A stretch of 64,000 bases of DNA. It comes from CAYUPI01 sp964446585. Its GTDB lineage: Bacteria; Verrucomicrobiota; Verrucomicrobiia; Limisphaerales; UBA8199. The notes under the pieces are model-generated. The model made no database searches and had not been told where the DNA came from. It was given only the letters and a program-made list of their open reading frames with translations. The stretch spans positions 37,485-101,484 of the forward strand of contig CAYUPI010000019.1 of NCBI GenBank assembly GCA_964446585.1, in the 5' to 3' direction. The first letter of the stretch is position 1. Each line of letters opens with the position of its first letter. This document shows positions 44,601 through 51,262 of the stretch, piece by piece. The position numbers and the translations under genes were made by a program.

Positions 44601-45037
44601 TAGGTGTTTGGACCGCTGAGCACCAGCTTACCTGCACCCGACTTCGTCAGGCCGGCGCTGCCCGCGAGCCCAGCGCTGATCGTTGTGATTGCGCTGTTCA
44701 CTGTGACGGTTGGTGTCGTCGCGGCTAGAGTCAGCAAAACTCCACTGCCAGGGCCTAGAGACCAATTGTGTTTGACTACGCTCTGATCATCGAAGAGCAG
44801 ACTGCCGATCGTCCGAACAGCGTCCAGAGTTACTGTAGCGTTGGCCGCCAGGCTCAACGTTCCGAAATTGGCGTTGTTGCCCGAGCCATCCGCGATGGTG
44901 CCGCCGCTCCAATTGCCTCCATTTGTCCAACTGCCGCCGTTGGGATTGGTCCAGGTGCCGTTCGCGGCTCTTGCGATCGTCGGCGCCGCGCAAGCAGACC
45001 AAAAGACCAGCAGGAGAGGCAACGATCGCGCTTGCAT
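38654..45037 (-). CDS. Giant secreted fusion: autotransporter repeats, Ig, LamG, YVTN propeller and phosphoesterase
   Basis: The 2,127-residue protein starts with a signal peptide (about 1-25). It then has autotransporter-associated beta-strand repeats (LTKSGAGKLVLSGPNTYSGTT at about 130 and again at about 417), an Ig domain (about 590-672) and LamG (about 680-900). A second Ig (about 912-995), a GQWDF module (about 1000-1220) and an FYR-like module follow. Then come a YVTN-type propeller (about 1325-1650, repeating VALSPDGxxxYV) and a C-terminal phosphoesterase domain (about 1720-2115). The last has LKENKTYDQIFG, DGHSW, DDHTGG and IEDDPQSGYDHVDGHR, matching acid phosphatase/phospholipase-C-type enzymes. 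The active site looks complete. The oxidoreductase overlaps its end by 8 bp. An upstream ATG at 45121 is an alternative start. Confidence 0.85.
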   Translation of the reverse strand: MQARSLPLLLVFWSACAAPTIARAANGTWTNPNGGSWTNGGNWSGGTIADGSGNNANFGTLSLAANATVTLDAVRTIGSLLFDDQSVVKHNWSLGPGSGVLLTLAATTPTVTVNSAITTISAGLAGSAGLTKSGAGKLVLSGPNTYSGTTAVSAGTLALGTATFAAGSTLNISAAAAFVESYGTLNLSVNASSTALDVSGAGTLRLASATNGPAAADLYFGPNHVSNTDYGARLATSLDLGSNQRFIYGKTGHNGVGQYGLSGADCQFAGAISGAGGLTFMAQNNWTASNPMEVPFALNAANTFTGPVEIQRGSVYLGNANALTRTNVLTFNAASGNNARLFLYGNNAVVSDLSSPGAGTALIANGNLKTGASLTLGAVTLTTTQNHDTTYGGLITDVYAEYPGSGSGTTGPLNLIKNGPALLRLTGASTYSGATTIASGTLQLDGSSSTGSLTVQSGGTLAGNSALNGPVTVQNGGVLAPGDSGPGTLTIYSTLNLAGTALMETSKTGATLANDQVAGLSSITYGGSLVVTNIGPGALAAGDSFILFNATSYGGAFSSLILPPLNAGLAWDTNNLAMNGSLAVFAATGPPVITSQPQSLTVGVSNPASFNLVAAGARPLSYQWLKNSGDIGGATGTSYMIPSATTNDAGDYSALVTNTYGRATSSVATLTVRTSGPPTTVTNGLIVYLNFDNNLNAQGGTTNNGAMYTGGATYGPRYKNGVIGGAVTFANTATAGQPEDWAITLGNLERIYSNSFSVSMWERTFASGNGALTGNKDWTSGADVGWVISELDPKNLNYNAVGGTRRDVGLNPPFSDANWHLITVTFDRTANQVISYVDGLAANTGDISPSGTASFNAGFNTLIGSSGNGVYSAAADIDDFGIWSRVLTPDEIAAIYATGLNGQPLTQAVPGQAPIISAQPVNLNVAVGSTATLTVAATGPGQLTFQWKLNGTNIVGATNATLVLTSVGAVSQGVYTALISNGSGAVLSAGAVLTVYELAVTGQWDFDQGDLRATVGADLEFLGDTSAITTFPLMSVNGQLAKVMAFGSNSISQGFYMRHGAKQNGGGHFVNQYTLLMDVMFPAQSTGQWRALFQSDPFNHDGNDAEFYVGDTAASPDANGIGAEGQYNGSLAADTWYRLAFAVDLAAPPGQQLTKYVNGIPVGSQSLSGGVDGRYALGPTALLFTTGLSSGGWTRTGFVNSIQFVNGWMAPEAIAALGGPSAAGLPPGNGVLRISSISQNATLLSLNWNGPTGQFQLQKATNLSQPLWQDVGSPTTNRSSNMVITDLRAYYRLKQFRPDIQTGQLPNSEQSLPTKQILRAAGQQLQFSGRPVDLALAPDGRTLFIKNMTSLLVVDVSSWRLLATLAYPGGGASLHGIAVSPDGTHVYVTGAGNELYQWNVSTNQAVTFSQTITLPNGSDPCGIALSADGATAYVCLSIANSLAVVNLNKGTSHQINVGIAPWDVVLSPNGSSAYVSDWGGRTPVVGDPTATSVGSSVVIDNRGVGASGVVSFVDLSGNGAELAQVATGLHPSDLALSPDGNTLYVANANSDTVTVINTQTRAVQETFLVRPDPTFPFGSGTDGLALSKDGKTLFVANAGNNAIALIELPNTQHTNSLLQGFVPADWFPGAVVADSNFLYAVNVKGLGSRQGQPANTTWDIYAYLGTANKILPPSGDPLSKYTAQVFENGRVPQIKQTQLMFRPGQTPVPVPARVGEPSVFQHVLYILKENKTYDQIFGDLPQGNGNPGLCIYPQFVSPNHHALAQQFVLLDNFYCNGVNSADGHSWSTEANCTDHLEKSFGGFSRSYTFGDDPLTYSSTGFIWNNVLQHGLTFRNYGEFDYATPVPANATWSQIYTDFTNGTRSIHYSQNIGVASLRPYSSTNVPGWNLGIPDVVRADGFIRELNQAQTNGTWAAFHLLYLPDDHTGGPPTPAAQVADNDLALGQVVEAVTKSIFGSNTVIFVIEDDPQSGYDHVDGHRSLCLVISPYTKRGQVVSTFYNQAGVLHTMEQILGLPPMNQQDAMAPLMFDCFTNTPDFTPYTSLPNNVPLADGTVAAATPSRKQQYWARRLREMDFSKPDRIDEDAFNRYIWFTIKGDAAYPSQFVGGHGKGLKQLGLALDPSTREDD

Positions 45038-45110
45038 GCCGAGCGAAAAGTTAACACACCGAGGAGCGCCCACGCAATTCACGTCCGAAGGGTTCAGCGG
45101 TTCCGTCTGT

Positions 45111-45250
45111 TTCCCCCTCACCCCACCCTCTCCCTGAGGGAGAGGGGGTCCACGTGCCCGGCGCTCAAATGTTTCAGCGATAACCTATTCACCGGCCGAC
45201 TGGCGACGAATCTCCCTCTCCCTGCGGGAGAGGGTTGAGGTGAGGGGAAA
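45111..45250. repeat. 140-bp element with inverted hairpin ends, copy 1
   Basis: The ends are inverted repeats of about 36 bp, TTCCCCCTCACCCC and the reverse complement of the right end (TTTCCCCTCACCTC). Each holds a palindromic CCCTCTCCC..GGGAGAGGG hairpin. It lies in the intergenic region between two secreted-protein genes. A second 140-bp copy is at 49677-49816. No coding capacity. Confidence 0.8.
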
Positions 45251-45276
45251 GGAACCGTTCCGTTCGACCCCCACGC

Positions 45277-48200
45277 TCACGGAATCTTCGGCCGGTAAAA
45301 CTTCGTGCTGCCACCAGGGGGCATGTACGGACTTGCAGCTCCGTTCACCGTGGTCCAGGGCCCATTCACCGCATCGGCGCTCTGCAGCGGCACCCCTCCC
45401 GTCCAGCGAATGACGACATTGCCGCTCTCCAGCCTCGCCGTAATGCAGCCTGGAATCTTGCTGGAGCTGGGAGCGCCCAAGGCCTCGATGAACTCATCTG
45501 AGCGTCGGCCATTGCTGAATTGAACGCTGCTGACATAGGCATCGTTGTTGAAGGCATTGTTCTCGGAGAAGAGCAGGGCGAGTGCAGGATTCAACGAGAA
45601 CCGGCCATCGGCAACATCCAGTCCGTCCGTCTGTTCTCCTACCTTTACGCCATCGATGAACTTAGCCACTACAGGGTGAGGTCCAGGACCACCCATGTCC
45701 ACCGCCAAGGCGATTCGATGCCAAACATCGGGCGTAATGTTGCCGTCGTAGATGCCGCTGATCCCGATCCCGTCACCCCGGTTGATGTAAAATTCGCTGT
45801 CATCGCCGCCATTGGTGACGGTGGTGCTGGCCTGGATGACGGCCCGCCAGGAAAGATCCACGTAATCGGGATAGAGCACATCAAAAATGAGCGTGTATTG
45901 ATTGACCCTCGTGCCGCCGCCGTTAGCCGCAGCGCCGTGGAACATTTTGTACCCACCCCATGCGTTAGTGTCAGGATTGACGCCCCCTCCGCCTCCGGCA
46001 TTGGCGCTAGGGGGCGTGAGCCTCATCACGACCGTTGGCTGGGCATTGATATCCGAGATCGAGAACGCGGTCGTGGTGCCAAATGTGGTGTTCGTCTGCA
46101 CCGAGATGTCGTAGAACTGCAAGTCTTGACCGCAGGTAGCAACCAGGTTGCTGTTGAAATCCCACTGGCCGGTCACGAACACAGCGGCGTTCCGGACCGT
46201 GAGCGTCGCGGGCGGAGCGCTGGTCGTCGAACCGCCGGGATTGCTGATGATCACATCGTAAGTGCCACCGTCGGAAAGGTGGAGGTTCGAGAAGGTCAAC
46301 TGATCGCTCGTCCGGCCTGAGAGATTCAGCCCATTTCTTCTCCATTGGTAACTAAAGGGCGGGATGCCGACGGCGCTGAAAGTGAGAGTGGCGGTGTTGC
46401 CCACCTCGACGGTCTGACTGGCGGGCGGAGCCGTGACGAGAGGCGGATTGGTCGTTGTTATACTGTAGAGACCGAAATCGTCGATGCCGAAATACCAGCT
46501 GTTTGCGCCTGCCTGAGCCATCCTAAACCGCACAGCGGCCTGATTGTCGGCCTGTGTGAGTCGGACGATTTCGACGCGTTTTGACTCCGATTGGTCATCG
46601 TCAATCCGCGCGCTCAGGTACGGCCCGAGTGAAGCCCATTGGCTCTGGCTGACGCCGATAAACGCGCCGTAATTGCCGGGCGGAGGCGGAGCTTCCCCGT
46701 TGGTATAGACGGTTGCAAAGGTATTGGAGGCGTCAATGTTGCCGGAGCTGTCCCGCAAGACGTCCGGCCCGTCGAGCATGTAGAGCGCCGGCAGCCAGCT
46801 CGCGCCGCCGTTAATCGAATATTCGACAGCACCCAGACTGTTCTGGTTTTGTACGTAAATGTTGTGAAAGGAAAGATAGACATTGGTCTTGCCGGACAGG
46901 TTGTAATCCCGCGTAAAGAGGTACTGGACCTGGTTGCCGAAACGATCCGCGGAAGCAGCGAAGATGAAGTTGGTGTTGATCAGGTTTGTCACCGCGAGGC
47001 CATTGACGAATTGATTGGGCGCCACATTCAGCGCAGGAATGTAGTCGGTGCCGCCCGGAACGACGTTGAACAGGGTTGACAACGTGCTGCTGCTAATGAC
47101 GACCCAGTTCAAGTAGGAATCGGAGTGGAAATCCCTCAAATCATTATGCGACAGGTCGCTGTCTGTCATGTTGGACACAGACCATCCTGTGGGCAGGGAC
47201 CCTTCAGCTAATTCGTCAAAATTCTCCAGGTAGATTGGCGGACCAAGATTGAAATTCGCATAGGGCTCCACAGCGAATTGAAACTGATTGGATTTCGTAA
47301 CCGTGGGAACTCCGTTGTCGCTCCAGACGACTTTGTAGTTGTGACTCGAATACGGTACCAACAGCCCCGGGGGATCGTACTTCACGGTGGTATATCCGGC
47401 GGACTTTGTGATCGAGGGCGTTACGGATGAGCCGTCGAACGAGTATTGAATGGAGTTTGTGTTCACCGCCGTGCGCACGTCCCGCAGCGTAACGGTGGGC
47501 GCGACATCGGGACTCGCGGCGGTCTCGCCGTCCACGGGTACTGAAGAATCGAGTACCGTCGTGTCGTTGGTGCTAATCACGTTGAGTTTCACCAGATCGA
47601 CATACGTGTCCGGTCGGCCCGAGACGCCCGCGTTGGGACTGCGTGTCACGTATATTGTCGCCTTGCGCGCACCTGCCGGAACCGCCCCAGTAGCAACATA
47701 CTTTATCCAGTTGTGATCATTGCCAAGATTGCCCGGAAAATTGGAGGTGCCATCGGCATAAACTACCGCATGCGTCGGATCTGTGTGATCAAAAATCACA
47801 TCCGCGCCGAGCTGGTTGGTGCCAGTGATGTCGAAGAACCGGAGGTCAAGAAAGGGTTGCTCGGGGTTGGAATGCGGTTTTCCGTAGGAGGCGAGCCAGG
47901 CGCTGAAGGTGTATTGACCCCGCCCCGCATCGAGGTCCGCTGAGCTCGCAGCGTTGGTCAGGTTAACAGTCTGTTTGAGGGCGTATTTCAGATCATACTG
48001 CAGAAAATCTGCGATGTTCGTTGGAGTAACAAAGGATTGATACGCTCCAGCCGCGCTCTGGAGCTTCCAGGCATAATCGTGTCCCGGATTTTCGGAAGCC
48101 GGAATCGGCGGACCGTCAAAATAGGCGAAGGAATAGTTGATGCAACTGACCAGCCCGACCCAGCCGGCATCGGTGCCGTCCTCGCGGCAGTTGTACGAAG

Positions 48201-48321
48201 GGGAACCTCCGATGGTGTTCTCGAAACTGCCGTTCTGGATCAAGTCAATGGCGTTGGCAGCGCCGACGAAAGCCAGACTTCCTGCCAGGATCGACACGCC
48301 CATTTTGGATCTTGTTCTCAT
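45277..48321 (-). CDS. Secreted protein with Ig and GQWDF modules, 1,014 residues
   Basis: A signal peptide (about 1-24) is followed by LIQNGSFENTIGG, a carbohydrate-binding-like beginning. A long beta-rich region (about 30-635) follows with no motif I recognise, then an Ig domain (about 636-714) and a GQWDF module (about 716-955) also present in the giant fusion at 38654. The last 60 residues end in STKFYRPKIP. The ATG at 48321 is preferred to a TTG at 48348. It is the last gene of a probable operon with the prepilin-like and zinc-ribbon genes. A hydrolytic role is not visible. Confidence 0.8.
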   Translation of the reverse strand: MRTRSKMGVSILAGSLAFVGAANAIDLIQNGSFENTIGGSPSYNCREDGTDAGWVGLVSCINYSFAYFDGPPIPASENPGHDYAWKLQSAAGAYQSFVTPTNIADFLQYDLKYALKQTVNLTNAASSADLDAGRGQYTFSAWLASYGKPHSNPEQPFLDLRFFDITGTNQLGADVIFDHTDPTHAVVYADGTSNFPGNLGNDHNWIKYVATGAVPAGARKATIYVTRSPNAGVSGRPDTYVDLVKLNVISTNDTTVLDSSVPVDGETAASPDVAPTVTLRDVRTAVNTNSIQYSFDGSSVTPSITKSAGYTTVKYDPPGLLVPYSSHNYKVVWSDNGVPTVTKSNQFQFAVEPYANFNLGPPIYLENFDELAEGSLPTGWSVSNMTDSDLSHNDLRDFHSDSYLNWVVISSSTLSTLFNVVPGGTDYIPALNVAPNQFVNGLAVTNLINTNFIFAASADRFGNQVQYLFTRDYNLSGKTNVYLSFHNIYVQNQNSLGAVEYSINGGASWLPALYMLDGPDVLRDSSGNIDASNTFATVYTNGEAPPPPGNYGAFIGVSQSQWASLGPYLSARIDDDQSESKRVEIVRLTQADNQAAVRFRMAQAGANSWYFGIDDFGLYSITTTNPPLVTAPPASQTVEVGNTATLTFSAVGIPPFSYQWRRNGLNLSGRTSDQLTFSNLHLSDGGTYDVIISNPGGSTTSAPPATLTVRNAAVFVTGQWDFNSNLVATCGQDLQFYDISVQTNTTFGTTTAFSISDINAQPTVVMRLTPPSANAGGGGGVNPDTNAWGGYKMFHGAAANGGGTRVNQYTLIFDVLYPDYVDLSWRAVIQASTTVTNGGDDSEFYINRGDGIGISGIYDGNITPDVWHRIALAVDMGGPGPHPVVAKFIDGVKVGEQTDGLDVADGRFSLNPALALLFSENNAFNNDAYVSSVQFSNGRRSDEFIEALGAPSSSKIPGCITARLESGNVVIRWTGGVPLQSADAVNGPWTTVNGAASPYMPPGGSTKFYRPKIP

Positions 48322-48348
48322 AATGTTTCGTTTCGTTGTTATCTCCAA

Positions 48349-48771
48349 TTACTTGGGGGCTGGAACAGCGCCCCAGGCCCGCAAATCTTTTTCGCGAGGC
48401 AAACGCATGCCGCCCAACGGCGCACCGCATTTTTCGCAGGTCGCGGCGCCACTTCGCTCATCGCTGCGGCCCTTCAAAGTCAGGTGCTGGTCCTTGGCGC
48501 AGAAGTACCCGACTACCTCCACTAGCGCTTCCTGCTGGCACTTGGGGCAGCGAGGCCCGAGGAACACGGACCGGGCCGCATAAAATTTCGCGCCGCATTT
48601 GGCGCACAAATATCCGTTCGCGTCTGAATCACTGGCCTCCCTGGCTGCGTCCTTCTCGCATCCCACGGCCGACACCAGCACTGCCGCCAGGCTCCAGGCC
48701 AGCAGAGGCCGGCTGCCTGTCCGCCAGGTTCTGGAGGACGCAGGCAAAGAGAGGTACATATCGCTTCGCAT
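48349..48771 (-). CDS. Lipoprotein with zinc-ribbon modules
   Basis: The 140-residue product has a positively charged N-terminus and a hydrophobic stretch ending LVSAVGC, with the lipid-modified Cys near residue 38. It then has paired cysteines: YLCAKCGAKF, PRCPKCQQ, GYFCAKD and ATCEKCGAPL. These give two or three zinc ribbons of unknown partner. The ATG overlaps the preceding gene's stop by 1-4 bp (ATGA), so it follows the prepilin-like gene in an operon. A TTG at 48774 is also in frame. Confidence 0.7.
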   Translation of the reverse strand: MRSDMYLSLPASSRTWRTGSRPLLAWSLAAVLVSAVGCEKDAAREASDSDANGYLCAKCGAKFYAARSVFLGPRCPKCQQEALVEVVGYFCAKDQHLTLKGRSDERSGAATCEKCGAPLGGMRLPREKDLRAWGAVPAPK

Positions 48772-49535
48772 CAAGGGTCCGTGTCACAGCCCAGGTACAG
48801 GCTCAAAATGTATTTCGAATCCGGGCGGCCGGAGACGAATTCGACGTGACCATCGCAGAACGAGATATTTCCACCTGCCGAGCCGTGATTGTCGATCGGA
48901 TCGGGAATGTTGTTGCGCGTCCCTTCGTACCCGCCGTCGCCATCGAGAAACAACCAAGCCCGCGAAGGTCCGGCAATGGTGCCGCGATAGGCTTTCCCGT
49001 ACGGATATTGCGGATTATACTGGTATCTCCAGGTAAGAACGTTTGAAGCGTTCTTGCGGGCGCTGTTCTTCGGCTCACTTGAGTAACCCCAATAACCGAA
49101 TACTTCGTAGCTCGACCCGGGATTTCTCTTGCTCAAGGCAAAGTAGGTCAGGTCATATAAAGAGATCTCACCGAGCCAATTCCGGACTTGGTTGGTCGTG
49201 CGGATGAAGTTTTGGGTGCTGGGGCACACAAAAGTCCACACGTTGCGGATATAATTTGGATATAACCAGCTTTGGTCATCATCTCCGTCGCTGCGTACGG
49301 CAGAGAAATCTCCCTTGGAGGTGTCCTGCGAGTACATCAAGCTGGCCAACTGCATTTGTTTCTCATTGTTGGCGCACCCGGTGATGCGCGCCCGCTCCTT
49401 GGCTCGAGCCAGGACGGGAAGTAGCATACTGGCCAGCAGGGCAATGACCGTAATCACGACCAGCAGTTCAATGAGTGTGAAAGCGCGCACGGACTCCTCG
49501 TGCTCCCCAATAGCGCCAGACGATGGGCCGCTCAT
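48771..49535 (-). CDS. Type IV prepilin-like/secretion pseudopilin protein
   Basis: The 254-residue protein has the prepilin N-terminal motif FTLIELLVVITVIALLASML, with the Glu at position 5 of the mature part. A soluble domain follows with several Trp/Tyr-rich loops and, near the C-terminus, NISFCDGHVEFVSG, the H-x9-DG-like motif common in Verrucomicrobia and Planctomycetes. It is expected to be cleaved by a prepilin peptidase and assembled in, or associated with, a pilus or type II-like machine. It heads the operon with the zinc-ribbon lipoprotein and the Ig/GQWDF protein, which hints at a link to secretion of the large protein. Confidence 0.85.
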   Translation of the reverse strand: MSGPSSGAIGEHEESVRAFTLIELLVVITVIALLASMLLPVLARAKERARITGCANNEKQMQLASLMYSQDTSKGDFSAVRSDGDDDQSWLYPNYIRNVWTFVCPSTQNFIRTTNQVRNWLGEISLYDLTYFALSKRNPGSSYEVFGYWGYSSEPKNSARKNASNVLTWRYQYNPQYPYGKAYRGTIAGPSRAWLFLDGDGGYEGTRNNIPDPIDNHGSAGGNISFCDGHVEFVSGRPDSKYILSLYLGCDTDP

Positions 49536-49919
49536 GGTCTTCTCACACAGCCGGTTCGGTTACAGGATCTCTTCAATTATTCCCCACGAGAATCATTCCC
49601 GCAATGCCCTGTTTGAGGGGCTTGGTCTCTCGGGGCTCAATCTGGCAGCACGTTCTGTAAGTGGCCCAGTGACTTCTTCCCACTCACCCCGACCCTCTGC
49701 CTTAGGGAAAGGGAGGATTGTCCTCAGCGTGACGACAGGTCGGGCGCTGAGAGCAACATCGCACGTTGATAGTGGTCTCCCTCTCCCCGAGGGAGAGGGT
49801 CGGGGGTGAGGGGGAACTGGGAGTGGGGCCTTCGAGAGTTGTCACACTGATGAGGGGCGCTGCATCCGGCCTTGCACAACCTGCTTGCCTGGCGGCATCC
49901 GCCGCGCTAAACTGCTTTA
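49536..49919. other. Divergent intergenic region holding a repeat element
   Basis: This 384-base region lies between the divergent prepilin-like operon and the LuxR-type regulator. Most is filled by the 140-bp element at 49677-49816. No gene, RNA or clear promoter was identified. Confidence 0.6.
49677..49816. repeat. 140-bp element with inverted hairpin ends, copy 2
   Basis: The ends are inverted repeats of about 35 bp starting TTCCCACTCACCCC (left) and TTCCCCCTCACCCC (right, reverse complement). Each contains a CCCTCTCCC..GGGAGAGGG-type palindrome. Length equals copy 1 (45111-45250), and only the ends are well conserved. Confidence 0.8.
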
Positions 49920-51257
49920 GTGTCCAAGAAACGGCCAAGCACAACCGCGCCGGGTGCTTCCCGTCGACAAAGCCGCTCCGACTCGAAATGGGAACCCGCC
50001 TACTGGCGCCGCCGTCTTTTCAAAAACTCATACACGCATAATCGACGCCGGTTCCGGACAAGGAATTGGTGCGTCAAAATCCAGCACCTGGGCCAGCGGA
50101 AGACCTTGTCGTTGCTTTCAAGCGGTTCCGCACGAGCCGCGCGCGAGGCCTGCGCGGCTTATCGGAACATCGTCACGAAGGGATGGGATGCCACCAGCCG
50201 TTCGGGGAGCCCCAGCCTCGTGGAAAAAGGTCACTTGGGGCTCGCTGACATTGACGAAAATCGTGACCCGTCCGAGGCAAGTTATTGGCGAGAAAGGTTG
50301 ATTCATCGCCAGTACAGCAGCCAGCCGCGGACCGAGGTCAGCCAGGAACTGTTCGTCCGAATTCAGCACGACGAAACGAGCCACTATTTCCCTTTGGGGA
50401 CCGACGATCGCGGCGAAGCAGCAGAGCGGGCCTCGCGCATCTACCGGGCGATAATTGACCAGGGTTGGTCCAGTGCCTGTCAGCGATTTGCTCGCGAGCT
50501 GACTCTCGCCTTCCATTGGCAGGATAATCCGTTGGCCTGGACCTACACGGCCGTCCATACACGAACCGCCTTCAGCCCAATTCGAGGAGCTTCGGCTCCC
50601 GCACCGCGGGCCGGCCTTCTCAACGTTCTGATTGCTGAGTCGGATTCCGGGCTGCGGCTCGCACTCCAAGATTGCCTGGACGGAATGGATGGGTTGTATC
50701 GGGCTTCAACGGTCACCAGCGCGGGGGAGGCGCTCCGACAGGTGTTGGTCCAGAAACCCCACCTGCTGCTGGCCGGACAGCATGTGGCGGAAAGACCCAG
50801 CCGGGTCTGGCTGGAGAGACTTCGTGCCGTGGCGCCAGGCGTGACCGGCTTGATTTACTCGGTCCACGAAGATAGCCCGGAGTTGTTCCGGGCAACCCCA
50901 GGTGGGGCCAGCGCCTATTTGCTCCGGCGAACTCCTCCGACGCACTTTCTCGATCCGCTCCGCAGCGTGCTGGGTCAGCCCGGTCTTTCACCGCACGACA
51001 TTGCGGCTGGCGTCTGGCAATACTTCAAGAACACTGTTGCTTCCGCAGCCAACAGGGGTTTGCCCGACGAACTGACCAGCCTGACTCATCGTGAACACGA
51101 AGTACTGGCTTTGCTCAGCAAAGGCTATCCTCACAAGTTCATTGCCGATCGACTGCGCATCAGTACTTATACCGTCCATGGACATGTGCGGAACATTTTC
51201 GAAAAGCTCCGGGTCCATAACCGTGTCGAAGCCGTCGTCAAATATTTTCAGAAATAA
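49920..51257 (+). CDS. LuxR-type regulator with duplicated N-terminal domain and degenerate receiver
   Basis: The 445-residue protein has two tandem ~63-residue copies of one domain (about 28-91 and 122-184). Each begins YWRxRL and ends AxxIYxxIxxxGW, and both contain VKIQH/VRIQH. They look like integrase-type Arm DNA-binding domains. A receiver-like domain follows (about 234-348), whose phosphoacceptor Asp is replaced by A285 (HLLLAG) and whose conserved Lys is missing, so it should not be phosphorylated. The C-terminus is a LuxR helix-turn-helix (about 383-445, THREHEVLALLSKGYPHKFIADRL). The start is GTG with no obvious ribosome-binding site. It is 5 bases upstream of the sulfotransferase gene. 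Confidence 0.85.
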   Translation: MSKKRPSTTAPGASRRQSRSDSKWEPAYWRRRLFKNSYTHNRRRFRTRNWCVKIQHLGQRKTLSLLSSGSARAAREACAAYRNIVTKGWDATSRSGSPSLVEKGHLGLADIDENRDPSEASYWRERLIHRQYSSQPRTEVSQELFVRIQHDETSHYFPLGTDDRGEAAERASRIYRAIIDQGWSSACQRFARELTLAFHWQDNPLAWTYTAVHTRTAFSPIRGASAPAPRAGLLNVLIAESDSGLRLALQDCLDGMDGLYRASTVTSAGEALRQVLVQKPHLLLAGQHVAERPSRVWLERLRAVAPGVTGLIYSVHEDSPELFRATPGGASAYLLRRTPPTHFLDPLRSVLGQPGLSPHDIAAGVWQYFKNTVASAANRGLPDELTSLTHREHEVLALLSKGYPHKFIADRLRISTYTVHGHVRNIFEKLRVHNRVEAVVKYFQK

Positions 51258-51262
51258 GCAGA

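Noticed and set aside
48334..48341. TAACAACG on the minus strand, like the ECF-type motif
   Set aside because: No CCTTTGAAA or GTAGAA follows at the right distance and it overlaps the start of the secreted protein gene.
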